Source of the DNA: Streptomyces sp. 71268
Lineage (GTDB): Bacteria; Actinomycetota; Actinomycetes; Streptomycetales; Streptomycetaceae
Assembly (NCBI RefSeq): GCF_029392895.1
Contig: NZ_CP114200.1
Coordinates: 7,632,501 to 7,696,500 of the forward strand
Direction: 5' to 3'
DNA length: 64,000 nucleotides
Below are positions 11,301-20,519 of this stretch, piece after piece. The stretch's first letter is position 1. Every line of letters begins with the position of its first letter. Position numbers and translations under genes: made by a program. Below the pieces are notes generated by a model. The model worked only from the letters and a program-made list of their open reading frames with translations, was not told the DNA's origin and did no database searches.

Positions 11301-14300
11301 GTTGGGTTGGGGATGAGGGTGGTCCAGTTGATGGGTGTGTTGTGGGTGTGGAGGTGGGCGGCGTGGGTGAGGAGTTGGGTCCAGGTGCCGTGGTCGCGGC
11401 GGAGGGTTGCGGTGATGGTGACGGGTTGGTCGTGTTCGTCGGTGATGTCGTGGAGTGGGGTGGTGAGGATGGGGTGGGGGCTGATTTCGATGTAGGTGGT
11501 GTGTCCGTTGGTCAGGGCGGTGGTGGTGGCGTGGGTGAGAAGTACGGGTTGGCGGAGGTTGGTGTACCAGTAGTGGGCGGTGAGTTGGGTGGTGTCGAGG
11601 GCTTCGCCGGTGGTGGTGGAGTAGAACGGGATGTCGCTGGCGGTGGGCTTTATGTCGGCGAGTTGTGTGAGCAGGTGGTCGCGGATGGTTTCGACGTGGG
11701 GGCTGTGGGAGGCGTAGTCGACGTTGATCCGTCGGGCGTGGATGCCATGTTCTTCGCAGTGTTGGAGCAGGTCTTCGACTGCTGCGCTGTTGCCGGCGAT
11801 GACGGTGGTGTGGGGTCCGTTGTGTGCGGCGATGTGGAGCTCTCGCCCCCATGCACCGGGGAGTTGTTTGGTTGCTTGAGGTGTGAGGGTGAGGGAGGCC
11901 ATGGTGCCGTGGCCGGTGAGGGTGGTGTGAATGGCTTGGCTGCGGAGGGCGGTGACACGGGCGCCGTCCTCAAGGGTCAAGGCACCCGCGATGACGGCCG
12001 CGGGAATCTCCCCTTGCGAGTGGCCGATGACGGCGGTGGGTTGGACGCCCAGCGACTGCCACACTCGGGCCAACGAGACCATGACGGCGAACAGCGCGGG
12101 TTGGACGATGTCCACGCGTTCGATGGGTTGGCCGTTGGTGAGTACGTCGGTCAGGGACCAGTCGACGTACGGCGCGAGGGCGTTCTCGCACTCGGCTATC
12201 GACTGTCGAAAGACCTCGGAGGTGTTCAGGAGGTCGGTGGCCATGCCCGTCCACTGCGAGCCCTGACCGGGGAAGACGAACACGGGTTGGCTGTGGTTTC
12301 CCTGCCCCGTCACCACGCTCGGGTGCTCCTCATCGTTCGCGAGGGCGTGAAGCGCGTCGAGGAGGTGGTCGCGGTCGTGGGTGAGGAGGACGGCGCGGTG
12401 TTCGAGGGTGGCTCGGCCGGTGAGCAGGGTGTGGGCGATGGCTCGCGGGTCAGTCTCCGGATGCGCTTTGACATACGCGGCGAGCCGCGCCGCCTGGGCA
12501 CGTAGGGCAGCGGAGTCACGGGCGGAGAGGACGATGGGCACGACACCCGTCTCCACCGGTGCGTCCCTGTCCTCCGGAAGAGCTTCGACTTCCGGGGCTT
12601 GTTCCAGGATGACGTGGGCGTTGGTGCCGCTGATGCCGAAGGAGGAGACGGCCGCTCGGCGTGGCCGGTCTGTCTCGGGCCATTGCTGCTGTTCGGTGAG
12701 CAGGCGTACGGCGCCGGAGTCCCAGTCGACGTGGGGTGTGGGCTCGTCCACGTGCAGCGTGCGGGGCAGTATGCCGTGGTGTATGGCTTGGACCATCTTG
12801 ATGACGCCGCCGACGCCGGCTGCGGCCTGGGTGTGGCCGATGTTGGACTTGACCGAGCCCAGCCACAGGGGTCGGTCGTCGGGGCGGTTCTGGCCGTAGG
12901 TGGCGAGCAGGGCCTGGGCCTCGATCGGGTCACCGAGCGTGGTGCCCGTACCGTGCGCCTCCACCGCGTCCACCTCGTGTGCGGCCAGTCGCGCATCGGC
13001 CAGCGCCTGCCGAATGACCCGTTGTTGGGCCGGGCCGCTGGGTGCGGTGAGTCCGTTGGAGGCGCCGTCCTGGTTGGTGGCCGAGCCGCGTAGTACGGCG
13101 AGCACAGGGTGGTTGTTGCGTCGGGCATCGGAGAGGCGTTCCAGTACCAGGAGGCCGACGCCTTCGCTCCACCCGGTGCCGTTGGCCGAGGCGGCGAATG
13201 CCTTGCAGCGGCCGTCGGGGGAGAGGCCGCGTTGTCGGCTGAACTCGATGAACATGCCGGGCGCGGCCATGACGGTGGCTCCGCCGGCCAGGGCCATGGT
13301 GGTCTCGCCGCGACGCAGCGACTGGGTGGCCAGGTGCAGGGCGACCAGTGAGGAGGAGCACGCGGTGTCCACGGTGATCGCCGGGCCCTCAAGGCCGAAC
13401 ACGTACGACAGCCGCCCGGAGATGACGCTGACGGTACTGCCGGTCAGCACATGGCCCTTGACCTCCTCGGATGCCAGGTGCATCCGCTCGCCGTAGTCCT
13501 GTGTCATCGCGCCGATGAACACCCCGCTCGGGCTGCCGCGCAGTGTCGTCGGATCGATGCCGGCACGTTCGAGCGCCTCCCAGGCCGCCTCCAGGAGAAG
13601 CCGCTGTTGCGGGTCCATGGCCAGTGCCTCGCGCGGTCCGATGCCGAAGAAGCCCGCGTCGAACTGGTCGGCGTCGTGCAGGAAGCCGCCTTCGCTGACG
13701 TACGTCGTGCCGGGTTGGTCCGGGTCGGGGTCGTGCAGGGCCGCCGCGTCCCACCCTCGGTTCACGGGGAACGGGGAGATGGCGTCCGTACCGTCGGTGA
13801 CCAGTCGCCACAGGTCCTCCGGTGTGCTGATACCGCCGGGGAACCGGCAGCTCATCGCGACGATGGCGATCGGCTCGGCGGCGTCAGCCGCGACCGGGGT
13901 GGTGTGGACGTCAACGGCCTCGGACTCCTCGGCCCCCGGACGCAGCAGTGCGCCGTGCAGGTACGCAACGGCGGCCTCGACCGTCGAGTGGTCGAACAGC
14001 AGGGTCATCGGCAACGACAGCCCCGTCGCCGCCACCAGTCGGTTGCGTACCTCGATGGCGCCGGCCGAGTCGAGCCCGAGTTCCCTGAACGACCGTCGGG
14101 CGTCGTTGACGTCCGAGGCAGAACCCCCACGCACCGCGCTGACCTGGGAGAACATCAACTCAGTCAGCCATGCGCGCTGTCCGTCGGCCGGTCGTGCGGC
14201 CAGCATCCGCCGGAGCCGGTCGGCGGGTCCGCCGTCATCGACCGTGGTCGGGCCGTCAGCCGCGTCCGCCGCGTCCGCTCCGAACGGGTACGTGGGCAGC

Positions 14301-16366
14301 CTCAGCCGCCGGGCGCCCGAGCCCTGGAACACGGCGCTCCAGTCCACCGTGACCCCGCGTACGTGCAGCTCCGCCAGGGAGCGCAGGAAGGTGGGCACGC
14401 CAGGCTGGTGTCGACGCAGGGAGCCCACCACGGTGGCGTGCGCGCTCAGCCCCTCGCCCTCCAGCGTCTCCTGGACCCCGGCGAGCAGCACCGGGTGCGG
14501 GCTGACCTCCACGAACGTCCGGTGCCCGGCGGCCAGCAGAGCCCGGGTGGCCTGCTCGAACCGGATCTCCCGGGTGATGTTGCGCTGCCAGTACGGGCCG
14601 TCAAGGCCGGCGGTGTCGTGGCCGCCCCCGGTCAGGGAGGAGTAGAAGGGCGCCGCCGACGTGCGCGGGGTGAGCCCGGCCAGACCGCCGAGCAGCAGTT
14701 CACCGTCGAGGCGCAGCGTGGGGGAGTGCGCCGGGAGGTCGTTGCTGAGCCGCTTGGCGCGTACGCCGTCGGCGACCAGCTCGGCCAGCAGTTCGGTCAC
14801 GGCCTCGCGGTCGCCGCTGAACAGGACCGAGCGGGGGCCGTTGGAGCCCGCGAAATGCAGCCGGTCGCCACCCCACCGGGCCAGCCGTCGCTCGATCTCC
14901 TCGCGGGGCGCCAGGGCGGAGGCCAGATCGCCGTCACCGGTCGCCCCGGCCTGCGCCTGGCTCCACACCGCGACTACCTGGGCGGCTTCCTCCAACGTGA
15001 GCGCCCCGGCGACATGGGCCGCGGCGATCTCGCCCAGGCTAGCCCCCACCACCGCGGCCGGTTCCACGCCACAGGCGCGCCACAGTTCGGCGAGCGCGAC
15101 CATGACGGCGAACAGCACGGGCTGGACGACGTCGACGGCGCGCATCGCGGGGGCGCCGGGCGCCTCGCGCAGCACCTCGTGCAGGTCCCAGGGGACGTGC
15201 GGTTCCAGCGCGTCCGCGCAGGCGCGCAGGTGCCGGCGGAAGACCTCGGAGGATTCCAGCAGGTCCAGGGCCATCCGCTGCCACTGGGGGCCCTGCCCGG
15301 GGAAGACGAAGACCGGGCGCCGGTCCGCCCCGCCCTCCACCTGCTCGCCACTGCCGTGGGCGGTGGTGCTGACCACCGTGGCGTCGAAGGTTCCGTCGGC
15401 CACCGCACACAACCCGCGCAGAGCGTCGGTGCGGCTGGCGGCCAGGACGACGGCGCGCCGCGCGAGGACGGTCCGGGTGCTGACCAGCGACAGGCCGAGG
15501 TCAGCGAGATCGAGTGCGGGGGAGCTGTCGACCAGATGGTGCAGGGCCCTGGCGCTGGCCCGTAGAGCCGCGTCGCTGTGCCCGGAGAGAACGAGCGGGA
15601 CCAGCGGCGCGGTCCGAAGCGTGACGCCGCCCGGGCCCACCGGGGCGGCGGCCGGCTGGGGCCAGGTGGGTGCCGGGAGCGCGCCGACCAGGGCGAGCGC
15701 CTCCTCCACGGCGCCCCGCGCGCCGACCCCGGCGGGAGGCTCGGTTGGCGGGGTGCGCGCTGCCCCGACCCCGGTGAGGTCCCCGGTCCCCACAGCGCCC
15801 TGGGTCCTGCCCCCCGTGGAGGCGTCCCCGGCCGTGTCATCGGCGAGCAGGACACCGTACGCCCGGTCCCCGTCCCGGATCGCCCGCGAGCGCTGCTTGA
15901 GCACCACGGCGAGACCACCCGCCCCGGCGGCGTCAGGCGGGATAGCGCCGACGAGGGCCCGATCGATGTCGCCGCGCCGCAACCGGTCGGTGGCGTGCGC
16001 GACGGCCGTACGGATGGTGTGACGGTCCCAGGCGCCCGAGTCGGCCGAGACCACCGTGGCGTGGAAGCCGCCCAGGTGGAGCGCGCGGGCAACGAACTCC
16101 GCGAGCCCGTCCCCGGCCGCGGCGAGGAACACCCCGGTCCGGTCACCGGAGAGCGCCCCGGGCACGATCCCGCCGTCCTCCAGAGCGGCCCACGCGAGCC
16201 GCAGGGCCAGCGACCGGTCGGCGGTCAGCTCGGCCGTCGCCGGGAGGCCGAAGAACGCGCGGTCGTCGTCCAGGGCGAGCGGCCCCCCGACACTCTGGTG
16301 GGTGGCGAGTCCGACGATGACGACGGGATCGACTTGACGGCTTCTCTGGGGCACGGGCTTCCTCAT
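8318..16366 (-). CDS. Type I modular polyketide synthase with loading module (PKS B)
   Basis: Starts the polyketide chain; 2682 aa. Residues 1-190 look like a collapsed ketosynthase: the DTACSSS motif is absent (VSADSGAWD stands roughly there) and the segment is less than half the usual KS length. Then come a loading AT (FPGQGPQW near 355; active Ser443 in VGASLG; LPAHSP replaces YASH/HAFH), ACP (LGLDSAG, Ser767), KS (about 831-1255, Cys1003), AT (GHSQG, YASH: methylmalonyl), DH ([10 protein letters not shown], Gly replaced by Asn), KR ([11 protein letters not shown] present, so B-type) and ACP (LGVDSLT). There is no ER. The C-terminus holds a docking tail with an EHGEHGEQ repeat. This looks like the assembly-line start: loading module, then a KS-AT-DH-KR-ACP module expected to give a double bond if the DH works. 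The ATG at 16366 has a poor ribosome site; a GTG four codons in is an alternative. Confidence 0.95.
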   Translation of the reverse strand: MRKPVPQRSRQVDPVVIVGLATHQSVGGPLALDDDRAFFGLPATAELTADRSLALRLAWAALEDGGIVPGALSGDRTGVFLAAAGDGLAEFVARALHLGGFHATVVSADSGAWDRHTIRTAVAHATDRLRRGDIDRALVGAIPPDAAGAGGLAVVLKQRSRAIRDGDRAYGVLLADDTAGDASTGGRTQGAVGTGDLTGVGAARTPPTEPPAGVGARGAVEEALALVGALPAPTWPQPAAAPVGPGGVTLRTAPLVPLVLSGHSDAALRASARALHHLVDSSPALDLADLGLSLVSTRTVLARRAVVLAASRTDALRGLCAVADGTFDATVVSTTAHGSGEQVEGGADRRPVFVFPGQGPQWQRMALDLLESSEVFRRHLRACADALEPHVPWDLHEVLREAPGAPAMRAVDVVQPVLFAVMVALAELWRACGVEPAAVVGASLGEIAAAHVAGALTLEEAAQVVAVWSQAQAGATGDGDLASALAPREEIERRLARWGGDRLHFAGSNGPRSVLFSGDREAVTELLAELVADGVRAKRLSNDLPAHSPTLRLDGELLLGGLAGLTPRTSAAPFYSSLTGGGHDTAGLDGPYWQRNITREIRFEQATRALLAAGHRTFVEVSPHPVLLAGVQETLEGEGLSAHATVVGSLRRHQPGVPTFLRSLAELHVRGVTVDWSAVFQGSGARRLRLPTYPFGADAADAADGPTTVDDGGPADRLRRMLAARPADGQRAWLTELMFSQVSAVRGGSASDVNDARRSFRELGLDSAGAIEVRNRLVAATGLSLPMTLLFDHSTVEAAVAYLHGALLRPGAEESEAVDVHTTPVAADAAEPIAIVAMSCRFPGGISTPEDLWRLVTDGTDAISPFPVNRGWDAAALHDPDPDQPGTTYVSEGGFLHDADQFDAGFFGIGPREALAMDPQQRLLLEAAWEALERAGIDPTTLRGSPSGVFIGAMTQDYGERMHLASEEVKGHVLTGSTVSVISGRLSYVFGLEGPAITVDTACSSSLVALHLATQSLRRGETTMALAGGATVMAAPGMFIEFSRQRGLSPDGRCKAFAASANGTGWSEGVGLLVLERLSDARRNNHPVLAVLRGSATNQDGASNGLTAPSGPAQQRVIRQALADARLAAHEVDAVEAHGTGTTLGDPIEAQALLATYGQNRPDDRPLWLGSVKSNIGHTQAAAGVGGVIKMVQAIHHGILPRTLHVDEPTPHVDWDSGAVRLLTEQQQWPETDRPRRAAVSSFGISGTNAHVILEQAPEVEALPEDRDAPVETGVVPIVLSARDSAALRAQAARLAAYVKAHPETDPRAIAHTLLTGRATLEHRAVLLTHDRDHLLDALHALANDEEHPSVVTGQGNHSQPVFVFPGQGSQWTGMATDLLNTSEVFRQSIAECENALAPYVDWSLTDVLTNGQPIERVDIVQPALFAVMVSLARVWQSLGVQPTAVIGHSQGEIPAAVIAGALTLEDGARVTALRSQAIHTTLTGHGTMASLTLTPQATKQLPGAWGRELHIAAHNGPHTTVIAGNSAAVEDLLQHCEEHGIHARRINVDYASHSPHVETIRDHLLTQLADIKPTASDIPFYSTTTGEALDTTQLTAHYWYTNLRQPVLLTHATTTALTNGHTTYIEISPHPILTTPLHDITDEHDQPVTITATLRRDHGTWTQLLTHAAHLHTHNTPINWTTLIPNPTHHHLDLPTYPFQRQHYWLPASSPSRHLGDDSTGHPFLLTRTTLATSQETLYTGHISTHTHPWLTDHALWNTPLLPGTALLELALHTAHHTGLHHLEELTLHTPLTLTHHQPHQLQIHIGTPNTTGQHPLTIHTRPQGTDESAWVQHAVGVVSAKGRAPQDGARPGQGVALVEAEGVYERLAEVGFDYGPAFQGLRREGRAGDDIIAEVELPEAQQADADRFDLHPALLDAALHATLLEGTDRVRVPFSFSGVTLHATGATDLRVRLTPTGIDTVSLLATDAGGQQVVSIDALTLREVSAEQFRAMASGLNNPLYQVEWVPAESAELAEPSPVGSGRLPVLVGPATLLPDLADGAPACVASDLGALIADVTAGGPVPDTVLMPCLPGDGEPGPDDLAEAAHVAARDVVELVRTWLAEERFATSRLVLLTRAAVAVHDEDDLRDLARAPLWGLIRAASSEHPGRLALADLDDDPDSYRVLLRALATGAIDEPQLAARAGRLYAPRLARVAHSAGEGVSPFDGTGTVLVTGGTGLLGGMLARHLVAEYGVRSLLLLSRRGLEAEGAEGLRAELVERGARVAVVACDAADRSALAAALEAVPAEFPLTGVVHTAGVLDDGVIASLTPERLAAVLRPKVDAAWNLHELTRPYDLRAFVLYSSAAGTLGQAGQASYAAGNAFLDALAWHRRATGLPGLALAWGLWAEAGGMTGHLGEADLRRLRRTGLAPMASEQGLALFDMAVRADADARATTGPTGSGGSAAGRAALVPAVLDFATLRAQPEVPALLRRLVRAASPAPLRAAAGRSRAVTVERRFAELAPDERRQALVDLVRRQVATVLGHPTVDSIDPGRGFLDLGVDSLTALDLRNRLGTEVGRQLPATLIFNHPTPLAMGRYLAAELFPGDDAAESGADGLGPATAGGQPDEAEFRRALATIPLARFQEAGLVRTLLDLAEAGREHGEHGEQGEHAAEPVAERQGTALDAMDLDDLVRVALGDN

Positions 16367-16666
16367 CGACTCGTCTCACCCATCCGGCGCACCGGGCAAG
16401 GTGCTGGTTCCTGAGCAGTGGATTCCGTGGCGGAGCCGGTGGCGGGGCCGGCCTGTCACCTGACAGGTCAAACGGCGTCGGCGCCAGCCGTGACCACTGG
16501 GAGGAGCTCTGAGTCCTTGTCAGAATCCCGATTTCCGGGCCGTGCCCCGTCGCACGTCCACCCCCGTCGCCTGCGGCGATCACTCGCCTGGCGCGTGGGT
16601 GTCGACGGCGAGCCCGGGGCTCCCCGGGTCGCTCCCAAGCGCTGAATGACACCTTGCCACGGCGCT

Positions 16667-16706
16667 CTTGGAGTGACCTTGGAACCAACTTGGAGCGATC
16701 TTGGGC
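16667..16706. promoter_or_regulatory. Probable SARP operator: four 7-bp direct repeats with 11-bp period
   Basis: CTTGGAG (16667), CTTGGAA (16678), CTTGGAG (16689) and CTTGGGC (16700) each start exactly 11 bp after the previous one, with 4-bp spacers. SARP activators of the OmpR-like winged-helix type bind tandem heptamers with this spacing beside the -35 region. The array lies between the SARP gene and the PKS operon, about 300 bp before the PKS B start. I infer that it drives the PKS genes; no clear -10 box was identified. Confidence 0.75.
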
Positions 16707-16714
16707 CCGTCCGG

Positions 16715-16787
16715 CGCGAACGACGCTGGCCCGCCCCGAGGACCTGCCGGGAGGCGGGTCGGCCGGGACGGGCCAGCGTCGTTCGCG
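16715..16787. terminator. Long inverted repeat downstream of the SARP gene
   Basis: A perfect 19-bp inverted repeat (16715-16733 and 16769-16787) encloses a 35-nt loop and ends 37 bp after the SARP stop codon. No U-tract is visible. It probably ends SARP transcription and separates it from the operator of the PKS genes. Confidence 0.6.
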
Positions 16788-16824
16788 GCCCGCGTGGGGG
16801 ACGGCCGCGTGGGAAGCGGAGGGC

Positions 16825-17661
16825 TTACGGAGCCGGGAACACGGAGACGTCCGATGTTCGGGAAGTGAGACTGGAGCTACGCCGTTCGGACGTCGGCTCG
16901 CCACACAACACCCGTCGGAACAGCCGCTGCAACTCGTCGCCGGGGTCGATGCCGTACTCGTCGGCCAACACCCGGCGCGCGCGATGGTACGTGTCGATCG
17001 CCTCGGCACGGCGGCCAGCGCTGCACAGCGCGCTCATCAGTAAAAGGTGGAAGCGTTCGCGGGTCGGGAACCGGGTGCTCAGGGTCGACAGTTCGGCCGC
17101 TATCACCGAGATGTCACCAGGCTCCGCCAACCGTGCCTCCCAGTAACCCTCCAGGGCGAGCAACCACAATTCCTCGTACCGGGCGGCCACTTGCGCCCCG
17201 AGCGAGTAGTCGCTGACCTCCGGATGGGCGCACCCACGCCGCAGGGCCAAGGCCCGTTCCAGCGTGCGACACGCCTGCTGCGGCGCACCGACCGCCAGCA
17301 GCCGCCGGCCCTCCCGCATCAACTGCTCGAAGCGCACCGCGTCGATGCTCTGCGGGTCGGCCGCGAGGACGTAGCCCGTCGCCTCGCGTCGTAGGACGTT
17401 GTCCCGGCTGCGGGGTGGTCGGTGCGGTTCCAACGTCCGCCGCAGGTTGGACACATAGCTGTGCAGGTTCGTCATGGCCGCACTGGGCGCCCTGCGCGGC
17501 CAGACGGCCTCGGTGAGCTGTTCCGCCGTCATCGGGTGGCCCGGCGTGAGAAGCAGGGCGGAGAGTACGGCTCGCTGACGGGCCGAGCCGAGGTTTACCG
17601 GACTGTCGTGAACACTTACTCCGACCGGACCAAGGACGTGGAAATGCACTGGATAATCCAC
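16825..17661 (-). CDS. SARP-family pathway activator
   Basis: Antibiotic-regulatory protein of about 278 aa. Near the N-terminus it shows the OmpR-like winged-helix DNA-binding domain (FHVLGPVGVSV, then ARQRAVLSALLLTPG and LTEAVWP, with LHSYVSNLRRTLEP as the recognition region), followed by a bacterial transcriptional activation domain of about 150 residues ending near DEYGIDPGDELQRLFRRVL. The reading frame stays open to 18039, but the upstream 125 residues resemble nothing. I therefore start at the GTG at 17661, just before the conserved VHFHVLGP, with a G-rich stretch about 11 nt upstream. The length fits small SARPs. It lies directly upstream of the PKS genes on the same strand with a SARP-type operator between them, so it is probably their activator. 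No in-frame TTA codon was seen in the part checked. Confidence 0.85.
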   Translation of the reverse strand: MDYPVHFHVLGPVGVSVHDSPVNLGSARQRAVLSALLLTPGHPMTAEQLTEAVWPRRAPSAAMTNLHSYVSNLRRTLEPHRPPRSRDNVLRREATGYVLAADPQSIDAVRFEQLMREGRRLLAVGAPQQACRTLERALALRRGCAHPEVSDYSLGAQVAARYEELWLLALEGYWEARLAEPGDISVIAAELSTLSTRFPTRERFHLLLMSALCSAGRRAEAIDTYHRARRVLADEYGIDPGDELQRLFRRVLCGEPTSERRSSSLTSRTSDVSVFPAP

Positions 17662-19576
17662 GGTCGAAAAGACCCCCGAATGTAGTCCATAGGAACCTGG
17701 TAACGCGACGCGCAGACAGCAACGCTGTAACGTCTGGAACGTCTGGTCACGTGTTCTTCCCCAATGGCTGCCAGCGTACTGACGGGGGCGTGAAAGTGAA
17801 GGTCTGGAGTTGCCGCTCATCTGCTGATATGGCGCGACGCGCTGACTGTCGGCGGCCGTCCGACGCACATGCTCTCCCACCTCGCTGACCTGCTGTTTCA
17901 CCGGCTCGGCCAGGTGGCGGGGAGCGGGACGGGGGCCACCGTCAGGCATGGTGAACGGCGTTTGCGCGATCAAACATCGATGTGCAGAAGAATTGTTTAT
18001 TTGTTGGATCTGAGGCTCCCCGGCGCCGCACCGAACCACGTTCGGGGAACTGTTTCGCCACGGCGTCGGGCATCCCGCCGGTAACGCCTCACGCGTTTAC
18101 TCGGGAGTAACGCGCTGGCGGGGCGGGGCGCCTCCAGCTTGGCGCAAAAACGCCTACTCCTCGCGGCCTTCGCGGGCCCGTACCCCGAGGGCCGGGGCGC
18201 GGCGCTCGGGCTGGGTCACGCCGGGCCCCCGCGCCTCGGATGTCCCCGAGTGCCTGGTCTGTACCGCGGGCAGGGGCTGGTGAGTAGCCCGCCGTGCCGC
18301 CTGCGGTCAGGCTTGAGGGCGGAGCGTCCGGTGTCGGGAGGGCGGGTTTCCTGGAGGGTTCTGACGCCTGCGGTAAGGCCTCGCGTGGCGCGGTGTGCTT
18401 TCACGACACCTGGGAAGTGCGCTTGGCATAGTGCGTGGCTTGGGCGTTTCCATCCCCCGTGAACATTCCGCTCGTGTGGCGGAGGGCGGAGCGAAACGCT
18501 TTTCCGGGGGAACGCGAAGTGGACGGGATGGCTGCTTTCCCCGCTGCTTTCCTCTCGCTGCCCACGAGAGTTTCCAGCGCGGAATGCTCCGCTGTTCCGG
18601 TACGGAAAAGCGGGGAAGAGGCAAACGCGTGAGCCGCGGGGGCATTCCGACGTGCGGATGAGGGCGGACCCGAACGGAGGCTCGCCGGCGAGTGAGCCGA
18701 TCGTACGGCCGGAATCCCCCCGCCCCCGCCCTCGCTTATTGCCACGTGTGGGTCTGGCCGGGGGGAGACGTACGCTTCGCCTCCACCGCGTCGACGCCTC
18801 GCCTCTTTCGTTGATCGCGGCGAGGCTTTCACGTCGTGGTCGATCGGTCTGTCGCGCCGGTACTTCGTCGTGCGCTGGCGGCGGGGAGAGAGGCAGGATC
18901 GCGACGCCGGCCGGTGCGGCCTGGCGGCCGTTGTGTCGGTTGGTGAGCGAGTTGCTGGTGGCCTGGTGGGTGAGGCGATGTACGAGGCTCGGCATTCCAC
19001 AGGGTTGCGGGTTGGCCGGCGAACCCGCGTGGAGGTAATGCGGCCCCGTTGCCGTACGGGTGACCCAATTCGCGTAGACAAGGAGGCAATTGCCCTCCGC
19101 CTGTGCTTTATGTGACCCGACGAAGCGGCAACGGTATCGCTTGTGCGTACCTCCACCGGCGCAATCCCCGTTTCGGCATCGGACGCCGCTCGAAATCTCG
19201 TGGACCGTGCTCGGGTGTCACTCCGAGGTAAAAGGGCGCTTGGTCGCCGAGCCTGAGCAGCCACGGTACTTTTCGGGGCCGAAGCGACAGGACGGGCGGA
19301 TGCGGCCAAGCTTGCTGTTGTCGCCAGTAGCCAAAACCCTGCCGCGCCCCCGCGGCCCGCATTGCCTGAACCCGTCGCCGCACAGAGCCGCGTGCCGGCC
19401 CCGACGCTTACCTTCAAGCCTGACCATGTGCGCAACACGAGAACGGCCGGAGCCGCGCGTCGAGTTCGCGGGGCGTCAGGAAGGGCCGCCTTCCCGCGAA
19501 TCGCCTCGCGCGAGGGGCGACTTCCGTACGGCCGGGGCGAGGGGGGTCGAAGAACCGCGATCCGCGCGCCACGGGA
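17662..19576. other. Long stretch without a convincing gene
   Basis: Open frames here are Arg/Ser/Pro-rich, overlap on both strands and match no family I know. The part next to 17661 should hold the SARP promoter. Two palindromic sites stand out: CGCGTTTAC facing AGTAACGCG (18092-18114) and GGCAATTGCC (around 19085). It could be a graveyard of decayed genes next to the toxin island. Confidence 0.5.
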
Positions 19577-20282
19577 GTGGCGATCCGGCCAAGCCGCCAA
19601 CCGATAGGCGGCTTCGGCGCCATCCCGAAGGACGTCACGTACGCCACGAACCCGCCCCGCCTGACGACGTTGTGGCCACTACCCACGCCTGCGCGTCATC
19701 CCGCTCGGGGAGGACGTCACGGTGCTCCGGCCGCAGTCAGGCCCGGCACGGGCTCGTTCTTTCGCCGTAGCCCGGCGCTTGCGCCGGCGGTGCTTGAGTG
19801 GCCTGCCCTCGCGGTCCCGGACAGAAGCGGCCCGCTAACCGAGGACGAGGCACTGACAGAAGCAGGGCGCTCCGGGAAGAACGTCGAAGTCACCGCGCTA
19901 CGCGGCGAGAGTCGCGATGTCTTCGCCACGCCGGACGGCTATTTGGAGGCGCGTGAGTACCTGCGCCCCGTTCGGGCCCGTTCCGGCGGCACCTGGCGCC
20001 CGATCGACACCGAACTGTCGAGAACCGGCGCAGGCATGGTCGCGCCGCAGGCCGCGACGCTGGACATGGCGTTCTCGGGCGGCGGCGACACCCCCATGGT
20101 GCGGCTGTGTCGGTCGGGTCGGGAGCTGTCTCTCTCCTGGCCCACTCCGCTGCTCACCCCGGTGTTGGACGGGGCGACGGCCACGTACCCCAACGTGTTG
20201 CCGGAGGTGGATCTGCGACTCTCCGCGCAGGCCGACGGTTTCTCCCAGCTCCTGGTCGTGAAGTCGGCGCAGGCCGCGGCCA
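19577..20282 (+). pseudogene. N-terminal fragment of a YD-repeat/Rhs wall-associated protein
   Basis: From about residue 85 the frame carries the conserved N-terminal region of Streptomyces YD-repeat proteins: ALTEAG...VTALRGESRDVFATPDG, REYLRPVRARSGGTWRPIDTEL, then DLRLSAQADGFSQLLVVKSAQAAAN. The first 75 residues look unconserved, so the true start is unclear and no signal peptide is evident. Right after AAAN (20282) the frame changes and YD repeats begin in another frame. In intact relatives many hundreds of residues lie between these two regions. I infer an internal deletion that also shifted the frame, so this fragment is cut off from its C-terminal half. Confidence 0.7.
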
Positions 20283-20519
20283 ACCGTCACCACCCATACC
20301 TACGACGATCGCGGCCAGCTCACCTCCACCACCGACGCCCGCGACACGACCCTCGTCTACGACTACGACGGACTGGGTCGCCGCACCGGTGTCCGCGAGG
20401 GCGACCGGGCCGGGAAGCTCCGCGCCACATGGGTCTACGACACCCTGAGCGGCGCCAAGGGACACCTCGCCGAGTCCACGCGCTACGTCGACGGCGCGGC
20501 CTACACCAGCAAGGTCACC

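Noticed and set aside
13451..15565. 704-residue plus-strand open frame
   Set aside because: Lies opposite the loading AT and KS of PKS B, low-complexity Arg/Gly/Pro content, no start context or family motifs.
18401..19600. 399-residue minus-strand frame upstream of the Rhs gene
   Set aside because: Dominated by Arg, Ser, Pro and Ala with no recognisable domain; typical of noncoding high-GC DNA.
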